DNA from: Niabella soli DSM 19437
Lineage (GTDB): Bacteria > Bacteroidota > Bacteroidia > Chitinophagales > Chitinophagaceae
Assembly: GCF_000243115.2 (NCBI RefSeq)
Contig: NZ_CP007035.1
Span: forward strand, 1,736,001-1,800,000
Direction: 5' to 3'
DNA: 64,000 nt
Under the pieces are notes generated by a model. That model saw nothing but the letters and a program-made list of their open reading frames with translations, was not told the DNA's origin and did no database searches. Below, in pieces: positions 45,774-54,886 of this stretch; the first letter of the stretch is position 1, and every line of letters begins with the position of its first letter. Made by a program: the position numbers and the translations under genes.

Positions 45774-47999
45774 TTAATACAAAGGAACGCCATATAAGTT
45801 ATAAATCTCTCTCGTCCAGTTAGATTGAACTTCTGCCGCCTTTTGTTCCACCGGCTGAACCACATAATCATTAACCGTATTTACAACCGGGTCAACAACA
45901 TATTCTCCCACAGTATGACCAATTGCTTTTCCTACGGAGCTGCCCGCAATACCAAATAATAATCCGCCAACAAAACCTCCTACCACACAAACTGCGTCGA
46001 TAGGCCCCGTTGGCGAGCAAAACACGGCACCCGCCGCGGCGCCACCGAGCGCTGAACCCAGTATACCGCCCGTCCATGAGCCAGTTTCTTCTGATAGTAC
46101 CACAGGTAAATCTTTAGCATCCGTATTTGCAATCCTGCTTCCGGTTTGATAGATGCCATATACCAGCATTATATAACCGCCGCCTCTGATGATAAACATA
46201 CCGGCAGAAGCGCCAGGTGTTACGGTCAAATTTATTCGCGTGGCTCCAGCCGGCAGCGGGCCCTCTGCCATTGCATCTGTCATTAATCTTCCGCGTCCGG
46301 CATAATGCGGATCTATTACACCATCCGGTCCTGTGCCCGTCATTACATCCACACCAGTTTTTGTTACCGGGCGTCCGCCCATGGCCGCTTCAATTTCTGC
46401 CTGTGGTACGGTGATACAATTATTGGTGCACATAGGTGCTTTTCCTCTTGCCAGTAACTCAGTATTCAACCCCGCTTCTGTTGGTTTAACATCTCCTAAG
46501 ATCGGGTCACCCACCGAACGCGGGGGACTGTAAGTATAATCGCCGCCATACTGTGTTTCGTTTAGCCGCTCTGCAAAATCAAATGACTGCTCTGCCGAAC
46601 GCGGCACAAAAACAAAGTTCTTTTCGCCGGGAAATAATGGAAACCATGCGTCATTTGTAAAACTTCCGGGAACCCCTTCATGTAACTGTATGGTACATTG
46701 GCGGCCAATCCAGGGAAGCGATTCTCCAGCATAATAGCCCAAATTTCCCCGATACCCTTTTATAGTTGGAGCAAAAGCGCCCTCAGGATTTGCAAAAACG
46801 GAGGTGTGACCCTGCGTCCATAAAACTCCGGTAACATTTTTTGGAATAACGGACCAGGGTGTTGGAGAAAAATAACTGGCTCCAGCAGCAGCGGGGCCTG
46901 CGGCCGGTAATGATCTTCCTAAAAAGTTTGACAACGGGATCATTATCCCTTCGGGAATTGTATCTGCGGTATTTCCGGTTAATGCCAGGAAATCTGCGTC
47001 TGTTAATTTTTTTGCACTGAATCTTATATCATTTACACCACCTAAACCTGAGGTATTCGTGCAAGTAATATTTACGCTGTTTTGGCCTTTGAAAAAAGTG
47101 TTTGGGCTTGGTTGTCCGGGCGCTATTGAATAACTAAAATCGAATTGCGTGCCGGGCGGTACCGTACCAAGGTCGAAATCTACCTTTGCCGGCGATAGTT
47201 TAACGGTGGCATTATAAGTTCCATCTGTTATTTTACAATGATCCAGGGCATAAGAAGTAATGGTTCCATCATGCTGAAAACGAATCTGATTATCCGCACA
47301 ATTAATCTCAACATTATCAACTTTACGCTGAAGCTGCGGTTGCGCTCCGGCCCCCTGTTGCAACGTATGCGTTAACTCATGCGCCAGCAACTGCTTGCCT
47401 TCGGAAGATTCCGGACGATATTTCCCTTCATTAAAATAAATATTATTACCTACGGTAAACGCTTGTGCATTCAGCTCTTTTGACAGAGCTGCGGCGTCGC
47501 CCCCTGTATGGATCCGCACACCGGAAAAGTTAGTACCAAAACGACTTTCCATGAAAGTTTTTGTATCGCCGGAGAGCCCGCTTCCGCCACCTTTTGTTGA
47601 AGCTATATTTGCACTAACGGCATTATTTGCCGTCCCGGCGCTGGATGCGGTTTTTCTTTGAATAAACGATACCAGTGGTTTTCGGCTGATCTTTTCTTCT
47701 TCCTCGCAATGGGCGCATTTTTTTTGAATAAATGATGCCGGTGGTTTTTTTCGTATTTTCTCTTCCGCTTCACAGTGTGCACATTTTCGCTGAATAAAAT
47801 CGTGTTCCGGCATGCGCATGACCCTATCCGCCATGGCGTCCGCTTCGGCTTCCAGCGGATCATCCACGGCGCCAATGGTCAGTTTACATTGCACCGGCAT
47901 GCAACCTGGTTGCTGCATTTTTTGCATTACCTGAAAGCCCGGATGCTCCGTTGCAGGACGCACCTGGCTTGTATTTATTGTGTTTGTATTTTCATGCAT
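45774..47999 (-). CDS. DUF4157 probable eCIS cargo with glycine-rich C-terminal domain
   Basis: This 741-residue protein has no signal peptide. The leader at about 37-61 (QCKLTIGAVDDPLEAEADAM) is shared with two neighbours. Two FIQ(R/K)KCAHCE repeats follow (CxxC at 73-76 and 95-98), then a DUF4157 zincin-like domain (about 138-216) with GDTKTFMESRFGTNFSGVRIHTG and HELTH (His207, Glu208, His211). Residues 225-600 are unfamiliar and beta-rich. Residues about 640-705 contain two glycine-rich hydrophobic stretches (GGILGSALGGAAAGAV and GGFVGGLLFGIAGSSVG) that could insert in membranes. DUF4157 proteins are known neighbours of extracellular contractile injection systems, so I infer a payload, perhaps membrane-active. 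It is the last gene of the operon. Confidence 0.75.
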   Translation of the reverse strand: MHENTNTINTSQVRPATEHPGFQVMQKMQQPGCMPVQCKLTIGAVDDPLEAEADAMADRVMRMPEHDFIQRKCAHCEAEEKIRKKPPASFIQKKCAHCEEEEKISRKPLVSFIQRKTASSAGTANNAVSANIASTKGGGSGLSGDTKTFMESRFGTNFSGVRIHTGGDAAALSKELNAQAFTVGNNIYFNEGKYRPESSEGKQLLAHELTHTLQQGAGAQPQLQRKVDNVEINCADNQIRFQHDGTITSYALDHCKITDGTYNATVKLSPAKVDFDLGTVPPGTQFDFSYSIAPGQPSPNTFFKGQNSVNITCTNTSGLGGVNDIRFSAKKLTDADFLALTGNTADTIPEGIMIPLSNFLGRSLPAAGPAAAGASYFSPTPWSVIPKNVTGVLWTQGHTSVFANPEGAFAPTIKGYRGNLGYYAGESLPWIGRQCTIQLHEGVPGSFTNDAWFPLFPGEKNFVFVPRSAEQSFDFAERLNETQYGGDYTYSPPRSVGDPILGDVKPTEAGLNTELLARGKAPMCTNNCITVPQAEIEAAMGGRPVTKTGVDVMTGTGPDGVIDPHYAGRGRLMTDAMAEGPLPAGATRINLTVTPGASAGMFIIRGGGYIMLVYGIYQTGSRIANTDAKDLPVVLSEETGSWTGGILGSALGGAAAGAVFCSPTGPIDAVCVVGGFVGGLLFGIAGSSVGKAIGHTVGEYVVDPVVNTVNDYVVQPVEQKAAEVQSNWTREIYNLYGVPLY

Positions 48000-48014
48000 A
48001 CCAGTTGTTAAAAT

Positions 48015-49799
48015 TTATTTTATCGGAATAGTGAGTTGCCCGCCAACAAACCAGGCAGGCCTATCTGCCCTGTCTGAGCTTATCATAGCATTATCAATAT
48101 TTAAAGGTGTCATCAGCCCGCCGCCCACCTGTATAAAACCGGTCGCGCCAAAAACCTTAACCGGCAGGGCCGCACCAAGAATGATCTTCATATTCGAATC
48201 CTTCGACGCCTCCAGGTTCCGGAGCGGACTAAACATGCATTGATTCACCGTTGCCGGAGTTTCATCCTGAGCTTTTTCCAACAACCGGTCTATAGCGCCA
48301 TTATCCGCTGCGGTTAATTTTGTCCACCAGGGATCATGTACTGCGTCAGGGTATTTCAGGTACCGATCAATTTTTGAGAATACAATGGATTCCAGGAGCC
48401 GTCCCCGGTCTGCCTGCGGCGCCTGTACAATGTGCAGCAGCTCACTGCTCAGTTCCTGTACCACCAGGGCTGCCAGCCTTCTTGCCTGAATATGGTTGCG
48501 ATCGCCCAAATGATCTTTGGCAATATTCGCATGGGATAAATTATCGGTTTTGTCTTTTGCTGCTTCACCCGCTGCTTTATAATAGGCGGCCGATTCCTTT
48601 GTACTCACATCTTCTGCCGTGTGCAACAGCGATACGGATGCAGTTCCGGGTACGCTCCCGGTGAGTAATTCTTTTCCAAAACGAAAATCGTTATTGATCA
48701 GGTCAATAAAATTAGAATGTGCAAAAAAGTCTTCCACAGCATGAAAGGCGATCCCCAGATCGTTCAACCCTTGCTTCACAAGCCCCAATCTTATAAAGGA
48801 TCCAAGTTTATTTTTGATATGTGCAACGGGATCACTGCCTCTTACGGCAGCATCCACCAGGCCTGCTTTCTGATTAGCCAAAAGCGACCGGTCCCGCCAC
48901 TCATTTTTTTCTTTATCCCATATATAGTTATCGAAATGTTCGGCCTGGCTGTACCCGCCGAATTTACCGGGGTTACATAATAAAATGGCATTACCTATTG
49001 CCGGCAACTGGCTATAATCCCGCAGTTTATTCCCTTCTTCAATATCTTTTATCTGCTCTTCTGTAAAGCCACCGCCGGTCAATCCTGCCTCATCAATAAT
49101 ATGGTGCGCATCATCCGTAAACCGCGCGATATGACCCAATTGTTGCACTACATGCGTCAGTTCATGCGCCAGTAACCGTTTTCCTCTCCCGGAGCCGAGT
49201 TGATATTCTCCTTCATTAAAATAGATATCGCTTCCAACGGTGAACGCCCGGGCATTTAACTGCGCCGACAATTGCGCAGCATCATTACCATTGTGTATTT
49301 TAACTGCAGAAAAATCTGCACCAAACCGGCTTTCCATAAATTTTTTTGTATCGCCTGAAAGCGGCAACCCGGCACCTCTTGTTGCGGCTATGCCGGCGTT
49401 AACGGTGTCGCCGGCGGTGTGCGCATCCCCCTGCGCTTTTCGCTGTATGAAAGAGGCAAGCGGTTTCCGGTTTACTTTTTCTTCCGCGGCACAGTGCACG
49501 CATTTTTTTTGAATGAATGTTTCTGCTGGTTTCTTCCGCAACTGCTCTTCTTCGCAGTGTGCACATTTCTTTCGCTGTACAAAATTTTGTCCGGGCATGC
49601 ACATCACTTTATCGGCCATTGCATCTGCCTCCTGTTCTAAGGGGTCATCAACGGCCCCTACTGACAACTTGCACTGCACCGGCAATTGCTGCCAACTATT
49701 CTTATCCTTTGAAGCAGGTACGTTTATTTGTTTCAATGAACTGACAGGCATAAAAGCGGCGGTCACAGCATTGGGCGATATGGATTTACTTTGTTTCAT
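48015..49799 (-). CDS. DUF4157 probable eCIS cargo with HET-C-like C-terminal domain
   Basis: This 594-residue protein has the shared leader (about 42-66, QCKLSVGAVDDPLEQEADAM). Two Cys repeats follow (KCAHCEEE near 78-85 and KCVHCAAEE near 99-107), then DUF4157 (about 146-220) with HELTH at 212-216. The C-terminal half (about 230-520) contains DDAHHIIDEAGL, AEHFDNYIWD and FHAVEDFFAHSNF (His353, Asp357, His361). The last resembles the metal-ligand signature of HET-C/NTF7-type domains found in fungal incompatibility proteins and some bacterial polymorphic toxins. The final 70 residues are beta-rich. It is probably a toxin or enzyme payload of the adjacent injection system; the activity is not known. 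Start by ATG at 49799, 9 bases after the next gene upstream. Confidence 0.75.
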   Translation of the reverse strand: MKQSKSISPNAVTAAFMPVSSLKQINVPASKDKNSWQQLPVQCKLSVGAVDDPLEQEADAMADKVMCMPGQNFVQRKKCAHCEEEQLRKKPAETFIQKKCVHCAAEEKVNRKPLASFIQRKAQGDAHTAGDTVNAGIAATRGAGLPLSGDTKKFMESRFGADFSAVKIHNGNDAAQLSAQLNARAFTVGSDIYFNEGEYQLGSGRGKRLLAHELTHVVQQLGHIARFTDDAHHIIDEAGLTGGGFTEEQIKDIEEGNKLRDYSQLPAIGNAILLCNPGKFGGYSQAEHFDNYIWDKEKNEWRDRSLLANQKAGLVDAAVRGSDPVAHIKNKLGSFIRLGLVKQGLNDLGIAFHAVEDFFAHSNFIDLINNDFRFGKELLTGSVPGTASVSLLHTAEDVSTKESAAYYKAAGEAAKDKTDNLSHANIAKDHLGDRNHIQARRLAALVVQELSSELLHIVQAPQADRGRLLESIVFSKIDRYLKYPDAVHDPWWTKLTAADNGAIDRLLEKAQDETPATVNQCMFSPLRNLEASKDSNMKIILGAALPVKVFGATGFIQVGGGLMTPLNIDNAMISSDRADRPAWFVGGQLTIPIK

Positions 49800-49808
49800 T
49801 GCGAACAG

Positions 49809-50726
49809 CTATTGCAGGCAGCGCCCCTTTTCAAAATAGGGCTTCAACCCGGTTACCGTTGACAATTTTAGTTTATCTTTTAATGTATTAATGAGTTTCA
49901 TATCATTCTTAAAGTAGGCATCTGCCACCATCTCCTCGCTGGTATCGGAAACTATTTTCTTTGCACAAGCCAGATTATCGCCATAATTATGATCCTTAAG
50001 CACATCATATTTACCCTCAGTCAAAAACCGATCGGTGAAATATTGTGTAATACCTTCGTTTATAAAAGTGCCCAGCATGTTTTTTACGGTAACTCCTGAT
50101 AACTTGTGCATAAATTCATGAATCACATAACCCAGTTTAAGATATTGCACCACAAAAATATCTCCCGCTAAACCTTTGTCTTTTGCACTTGCAACTGTCC
50201 TGCAAAAGAAGCCACCGGCTATATCGGCGATATTTCCCTGATTACATTTGTCGCCATATTCTTTCAACTCGTAGTTCTGTATAACATGAAAATTTTCAGC
50301 ATTAAGAAGGGCAGCCTTTATTTTGTCGCCCCCCACATATTTCGACAACAAGCTGCTTTTTATCACCGTTTCATTAATAAGTGCAGGGGTTTCTTCATTT
50401 GCCCTGCCGGTAGATTTAAATTCTTTTTTTTGAATAAAGGGTATTAAAGCGCTGTGTTGTATTCTTTCTTCTCTTTCATCCTGCGCGCATTTTCTCTGAA
50501 CAAAGTTTTGTTCCGGCAAACGCATTACTTTATCAGCCATTTCGTCTGCCTCCTGTTCAAAGGGGTCATCAACCGCACCTATTGAAAGTTTACATTGAAG
50601 AAGTATTTTATGTGCCGGTTGTATGCCTGGGTCACTTCGCCTTTGCGCCGGTACGGGCATTATATCTTTAACCGCTGCCGGCTTATTGGCGGTTATTTGC
50701 GGCAATATGGAAGTATGATCTGACAA
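49809..50726 (-). CDS. Probable eCIS cargo: shared leader joined to a gluzincin-like domain
   Basis: This 305-residue protein carries the shared leader (about 44-68, QCKLSIGAVDDPFEQEADEM) and a degenerate FVQRKC repeat, but no DUF4157 domain. Instead residues about 115-300 hold a different zincin. HEFMH (His203, Glu204, His207) is followed 17 residues on by NEGITQYF (Glu224), the HExxH...NEG layout of gluzincin peptidases. A TTG start at 50726 gives a leader of the same length as its neighbours; a TAA stop lies a few codons upstream. The ATG at 50660 is the alternative. It is probably a protease payload, and the target is unknown. The 108-base gap before it (50727-50834) shows nothing else. 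Confidence 0.68.
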   Translation of the reverse strand: MSDHTSILPQITANKPAAVKDIMPVPAQRRSDPGIQPAHKILLQCKLSIGAVDDPFEQEADEMADKVMRLPEQNFVQRKCAQDEREERIQHSALIPFIQKKEFKSTGRANEETPALINETVIKSSLLSKYVGGDKIKAALLNAENFHVIQNYELKEYGDKCNQGNIADIAGGFFCRTVASAKDKGLAGDIFVVQYLKLGYVIHEFMHKLSGVTVKNMLGTFINEGITQYFTDRFLTEGKYDVLKDHNYGDNLACAKKIVSDTSEEMVADAYFKNDMKLINTLKDKLKLSTVTGLKPYFEKGRCLQ

Positions 50727-50834
50727 ATAATTTTCAACTGTTTAATGATATAAAAGATTTATACGCATCCTCTTGTCTTACTTTCTTTTCTCCACATCCG
50801 CAAGCAGCGGTTTGCTTTTTCCAAGCTTGCGGTA

Positions 50835-51914
50835 TCATGCGCCTGCTATTAGCCGCATATTTTTGCAATACTCGTCACTAACCGTATCAGAACTACACTC
50901 AGCGATCCCTCCATGCACTTTATCATGCCCTACGATGCCGCTGCTCACATGCCATAACTCGTGCGCAAGTGAATTGCAACTCGAATTGGTTTCATTTACA
51001 GCAATAGCTGCATAGGTTTTTCCGCTATATTTTTTGTCAAACCGTTTGTCTACCGTAATTCCACCTCCTGAATCCGGAACTTCATCTGCTATTATAATCG
51101 GGATGCCCTTTGCATCTTTAAATGTATTGCCAGTCCCCAGGTCCGAAGTTGACTTATTGTAATGCCATTCACCTGGCTTTGAGCTGTCTTGCCAATCAAA
51201 CTTTCCTCCTCCGGCAATTAAAGAGGTATCCGATTTTGTTTTTAAATTAAGACAGCAATTTGCCAGTATTTTCGCAGCCGTCTTAGTTTGGTCCTCAACA
51301 TATTTAAGGACCTTCTCACTGGCCTTGGTTCTGAAATAATACGTTACCCAAAAATCTTTTTTACCCCCATTACAGCTATCGCATTTTCCATCGCTGCAAC
51401 TCCGTTGTATTGTATGTTTTTCTCCCTGCTGTAACGTGTGCGTCAACTCGTGGGCCAGCAAATGCTTTCCTTGATTTGATCCAGGTGCAAATTTGCCTTC
51501 ATTAAAATAAATATCATTACCAACAGTAAATGCCTGAGCATTCAATTGACCTGACAGTTGCGCAGCATTGCTGCCTGTATGTATCTTGACGTTTGAGAAA
51601 TCTGTCCCAAACCTGTTTTCCATAAAAGTCTTTGCATCTCCGGAAAGCGGGCTGCCGCCGCCTTTTGTTGCCGCAATAGTTGCACTAACTGCACTACTTG
51701 CCACACCACTACCGGATACGGTCTTTCTTTGGATAAAAGAGGGAAGCGGCTTCCGGTTTATTTTCTTCTCTTCTTCTTCGCAATGGGCGCATTTTCGCTG
51801 AATAAAATGTTGCCCTGGTAGGCGCATTGATCCCCCCGTACCACTATTTCTCCTTCCTGCGTTTGTTGATGCAGCTTGTTTATCTGAATTGGATACAGAA
51901 ACAAAAGTCCTCAT
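50835..51914 (-). CDS. DUF4157 probable eCIS cargo with second C-terminal zincin
   Basis: This 359-residue protein begins 11 bases after the AAA+ ATPase gene. The N-terminus lacks most of the QCKL...EADxMAD leader found in the three genes that follow. It resumes homology at MRLPGQHFIQRKCAHCEEEE (Cys42, Cys45), then DUF4157 (about 85-164) with HELTH (His155-His159). After a Cys-rich linker (SCSDGKCDSCNGG) comes a separate domain with LAHELWH (His318, Glu319, His322), SSGIVGHDK (His330) and two further cysteines. That is a second HExxH site, which makes this a two-zincin protein. The spacing to His330 does not match the classic metzincin motif. A peptidase payload is likely but not shown. Confidence 0.72.
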   Translation of the reverse strand: MRTFVSVSNSDKQAASTNAGRRNSGTGGSMRLPGQHFIQRKCAHCEEEEKKINRKPLPSFIQRKTVSGSGVASSAVSATIAATKGGGSPLSGDAKTFMENRFGTDFSNVKIHTGSNAAQLSGQLNAQAFTVGNDIYFNEGKFAPGSNQGKHLLAHELTHTLQQGEKHTIQRSCSDGKCDSCNGGKKDFWVTYYFRTKASEKVLKYVEDQTKTAAKILANCCLNLKTKSDTSLIAGGGKFDWQDSSKPGEWHYNKSTSDLGTGNTFKDAKGIPIIIADEVPDSGGGITVDKRFDKKYSGKTYAAIAVNETNSSCNSLAHELWHVSSGIVGHDKVHGGIAECSSDTVSDEYCKNMRLIAGA

Positions 51915-51925
51915 ACGTTTTTTGT

Positions 51926-53419
51926 TTACAATGTTTTCCCATCCTTCTTTAATTCTTTCCTGATCCCTGTTAAGATGTCTTCTGTTGTAACCGTTTTATC
52001 ATTGCGATTTAATGCCATTAACGATGCATACTGTACCACATTCATAATTGATCCGCCGGACAACTCATATTGCCGGGCAATGCGCTCCAGTTCTTCATTT
52101 CCCGGAGGCATACATTGGGAACTGAATGCATTCGTCCATATCCGCAGGCGTTCCCCTGCCTGTGGCTTTTGAAAGTGAATGATGGATTGCAACCTCCTTG
52201 TAAAAGCTTCGTCAACATTCTGTCGCATATTGGACGCCAGAATCACCAGTCCCGGGTAATCTTCCAGCCGGGTGAGCAAATAAGCTATTTCCTGGTTGGC
52301 ATACCGATCATGCGCATCCGAGACATTGGTGCGTTTACCAAACAGTGCATCTGCTTCATCGAAAAACAAGATCCAGTTTTTATTTTCTGCTTTTTTAAAA
52401 ATTTTCTCGAGGTTCTTTTCCGTTTCACCAATATATTTCGACACCACCATAGAAAGATCTATACGATACACATCCAGGTTAAACAGCTTGCCCAATAAGG
52501 AAGCTGTAAGGGTTTTCCCGGTACCGGGCGCTCCGTGAAAGAGCGCCTTGTAACCGGGCTTTAGTTTTTTTGCCATTCCCCAATCCTCAAAAAGTGTCTG
52601 GCCATGTTGCAGCCAGATGCGAAGCTCATCCAATTGGCGGGAAGTATAGTCATCTACAACCAGATCCTTCCACTCCAGGGCCGTCACTAATCGTTTGGCC
52701 GGGAAATCCGTTCCGAACTGGGGTTTGCGCAAGGTGCCGGTGGTAAAGAAATCGATGTATTCATCACTAATGGTCAGTTGACTATCATTAAACGACTCGG
52801 ACTGACCGGAACCATCAATATGTAAAATATTATGTGCCGAGAAAAAATGATCCGGACCAAACAGCGTGTTGAGGCGGAAACGCCGGTCCAGATCGGATCC
52901 GGCCAAAAGGAACAAAGCCGTTTCTACCGTTGGCAGGAACCCGCTGTGGCGGTTCGCTTTTAATCCGCCAAATTCTGTATAACCCCTGGATGTATTTTTA
53001 TTGACCGATAAAAATACATCCAGCACTGCAGGCTGTACATGGGGAATCAGCGCCAACATAAGTACCATGCGTTCATCGGGCGACAAACTGTAATACTTTA
53101 CAAATTCACCATATACCGAATTATCATTGGTAAGATCTGGTGGCGTACCCTCCACAATAGCGGCTGCAGCCGTTTGTTCCGGCAGCAATAAGGGCGCATC
53201 CGGTTTGGAATGGAGCAGCCGGTTCCACCAGCCGGGAGTTTTTTCTTCCACCGGCAGTGTTGGTTTTTCTGTCACTGTCTCGTTTGGAAAATATTGCGTT
53301 AGCCGGTTATTTGCGCATTGCACAAACCAGTTAATTTCCCGGACCAGGCTTTCCGCATTCCGATTCAGCAGCGCTGCGGTTTCATCCGGCCGGGGTGTTA
53401 TCGTTTGTTCAAACTCCAT
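51926..53419 (-). CDS. AAA+ ATPase of the contractile injection system (Afp15/Pvc15-like)
   Basis: This 497-residue cytoplasmic ATPase is found in all eCIS loci next to the tape-measure gene. Its role in assembly or cargo loading is inferred from the family. The N-terminal 240 residues are helical and specific to this branch. The AAA+ module has Walker A GAPGTGKT at 296-303, Walker B ILFFDEAD ending near 357 (Asp354, Glu355), and sensor-1 LASNMRQNVDEAFTRRL with the arginine finger pair near 410. It is encoded 9 bases after the tape-measure gene and directly before the cargo genes, which suits a link between particle assembly and payload. Confidence 0.9.
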   Translation of the reverse strand: MEFEQTITPRPDETAALLNRNAESLVREINWFVQCANNRLTQYFPNETVTEKPTLPVEEKTPGWWNRLLHSKPDAPLLLPEQTAAAAIVEGTPPDLTNDNSVYGEFVKYYSLSPDERMVLMLALIPHVQPAVLDVFLSVNKNTSRGYTEFGGLKANRHSGFLPTVETALFLLAGSDLDRRFRLNTLFGPDHFFSAHNILHIDGSGQSESFNDSQLTISDEYIDFFTTGTLRKPQFGTDFPAKRLVTALEWKDLVVDDYTSRQLDELRIWLQHGQTLFEDWGMAKKLKPGYKALFHGAPGTGKTLTASLLGKLFNLDVYRIDLSMVVSKYIGETEKNLEKIFKKAENKNWILFFDEADALFGKRTNVSDAHDRYANQEIAYLLTRLEDYPGLVILASNMRQNVDEAFTRRLQSIIHFQKPQAGERLRIWTNAFSSQCMPPGNEELERIARQYELSGGSIMNVVQYASLMALNRNDKTVTTEDILTGIRKELKKDGKTL

Positions 53420-53428
53420 AACATTTGT

Positions 53429-54814
53429 TTACCATTCTACATAAATAATATATTCATTCCAGGGAAGCGCCACTATTGAATACCCCCACGGGATGCTGTC
53501 GGTTAACACATCTACCGTTTTACGTTCTACCTGCAGTAACCAACCCATTTCCTTTGGCTTTACGATGCCCTCCCGTTTTAAAAAGGACTCCTGCAATCCC
53601 TGCACTGAAGTATTTTTTAAAGCAGACCAATGACTGATCACCGACAAAAGCAGGTCTTCCGCCTCGCTGCATTCCGCAGCAGTCAAGGTTATCTCAAGCG
53701 GTACCGGTGCTTCAACCGCCAGTCCGCAGATAATTTTCTCCAAGACCAATTCATATTCAGGAGCCTGCTGCAGTCCTGTAGCCAGGTATCGCAATAAATG
53801 AACGGCATGATATTGCGCCTCTTTGTTTTTCCATTGACCCGCTTCGAGCAACTGCAGGTTATTAAAAAAAGTAGTCAGAAAAGGCGCCAGTAAAACGGTC
53901 CCCGCAGCATAAACCATATACTGCGGCACCACATCAACGGGAACTGCTATTGAAGGGAACGGGACATTTTCCAGGGTCGCAGACTGCCCGTCTTTCAGGA
54001 TCCCGGCCGCCGGTATCCCTTCGTCGTATATTTTCAGATAAGCAGAACGATGGACAACTGTTGCATCTAACACCTGAACCGCTCTGGGGGAAAGCGTTTC
54101 AGCCAATGCGATTTCAAAACTATCCAGTAATGCCGCTCCATTGTTTTCCCGAAAAAAATTACCCGCGCATTTCAAAACCAGCAAATCGGTTGCAGCACCC
54201 AGATCACCTGGCAACATCACTGCGGGCAGCTTTAACAACAGCATCCATTTACTAAAAACCAGTCTGAGTTGTTGCAACGCTTCCACCAACTCCACTACCG
54301 TTGCTTTCGCTTCTGCATTTAACTGGAAAATAATCCGTTGCCAAAACTGTTGGTTACCGGCGCGACTATAAATCACCTGTCGCAGTTGATCCGGCCGCTG
54401 CAAGGCCAGCTCCTTTGTAATGCTGTTGATATCAGTACCGTTATTTTGTGCCCACCAGGGCAAGCTTCCTTTATTAAAAAAATAAGCCCACAGCTCCAAC
54501 TGCGCCAGCAGTTCTGAATCCTTTTTTTGCTCAGCAGGAATAAGATCTATTTTTTCGCGCAGCTCTTTTTCAAATGCAGGCGTTAACACCGTTTCAAAAT
54601 CTCTTTTAAAACTATCCCGGAAAAACGCGCCCAGGTTTAGTTCCAGCCGGTCTATGCGCAACCATTCATCGCCACCCGCCAGCCCGGTGCAGGCAGCTTC
54701 TAACGCATCCGCAACCAACTGCTGGTAAACAGCGCCGAAATGCTGCCGGAAGTCAAACGCCAACGCCTCATCGGCGCAGGTCAGTTCTAATTGAAGGCGG
54801 TTGATCAGGTGCAT
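53429..54814 (-). CDS. Contractile injection system tape-measure-type protein
   Basis: This 461-residue protein starts with MHLINRLQLELTCADEALAFDFRQHFG and contains LRIDRLELNLGAFF, the recognisable head of the CIS tape-measure family (Afp14/Pvc14-like in position). These proteins set or match the tube length and occupy the tube lumen. The body is helical with Leu-rich stretches and no signal peptide. At 461 residues it is short compared with many phage tape measures. It is encoded between the large baseplate protein and the ATPase. The 72-base gap before it (54815-54886) has only a short GTCAAACGTGA repeat. Confidence 0.82.
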   Translation of the reverse strand: MHLINRLQLELTCADEALAFDFRQHFGAVYQQLVADALEAACTGLAGGDEWLRIDRLELNLGAFFRDSFKRDFETVLTPAFEKELREKIDLIPAEQKKDSELLAQLELWAYFFNKGSLPWWAQNNGTDINSITKELALQRPDQLRQVIYSRAGNQQFWQRIIFQLNAEAKATVVELVEALQQLRLVFSKWMLLLKLPAVMLPGDLGAATDLLVLKCAGNFFRENNGAALLDSFEIALAETLSPRAVQVLDATVVHRSAYLKIYDEGIPAAGILKDGQSATLENVPFPSIAVPVDVVPQYMVYAAGTVLLAPFLTTFFNNLQLLEAGQWKNKEAQYHAVHLLRYLATGLQQAPEYELVLEKIICGLAVEAPVPLEITLTAAECSEAEDLLLSVISHWSALKNTSVQGLQESFLKREGIVKPKEMGWLLQVERKTVDVLTDSIPWGYSIVALPWNEYIIYVEW

Positions 54815-54886
54815 GTTTGATGAGCGTTTTTAGTGATACTGATATAAGAAACGTCAAACGTGAAAGGTCAAACGTGAGCAGCGCGT

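Noticed and set aside
45614-45871. Minus-strand open frame of 85 codons across the terminator
   Set aside because: It overlaps the last cargo gene in another frame and runs through the hairpin terminator; there is no recognisable motif.
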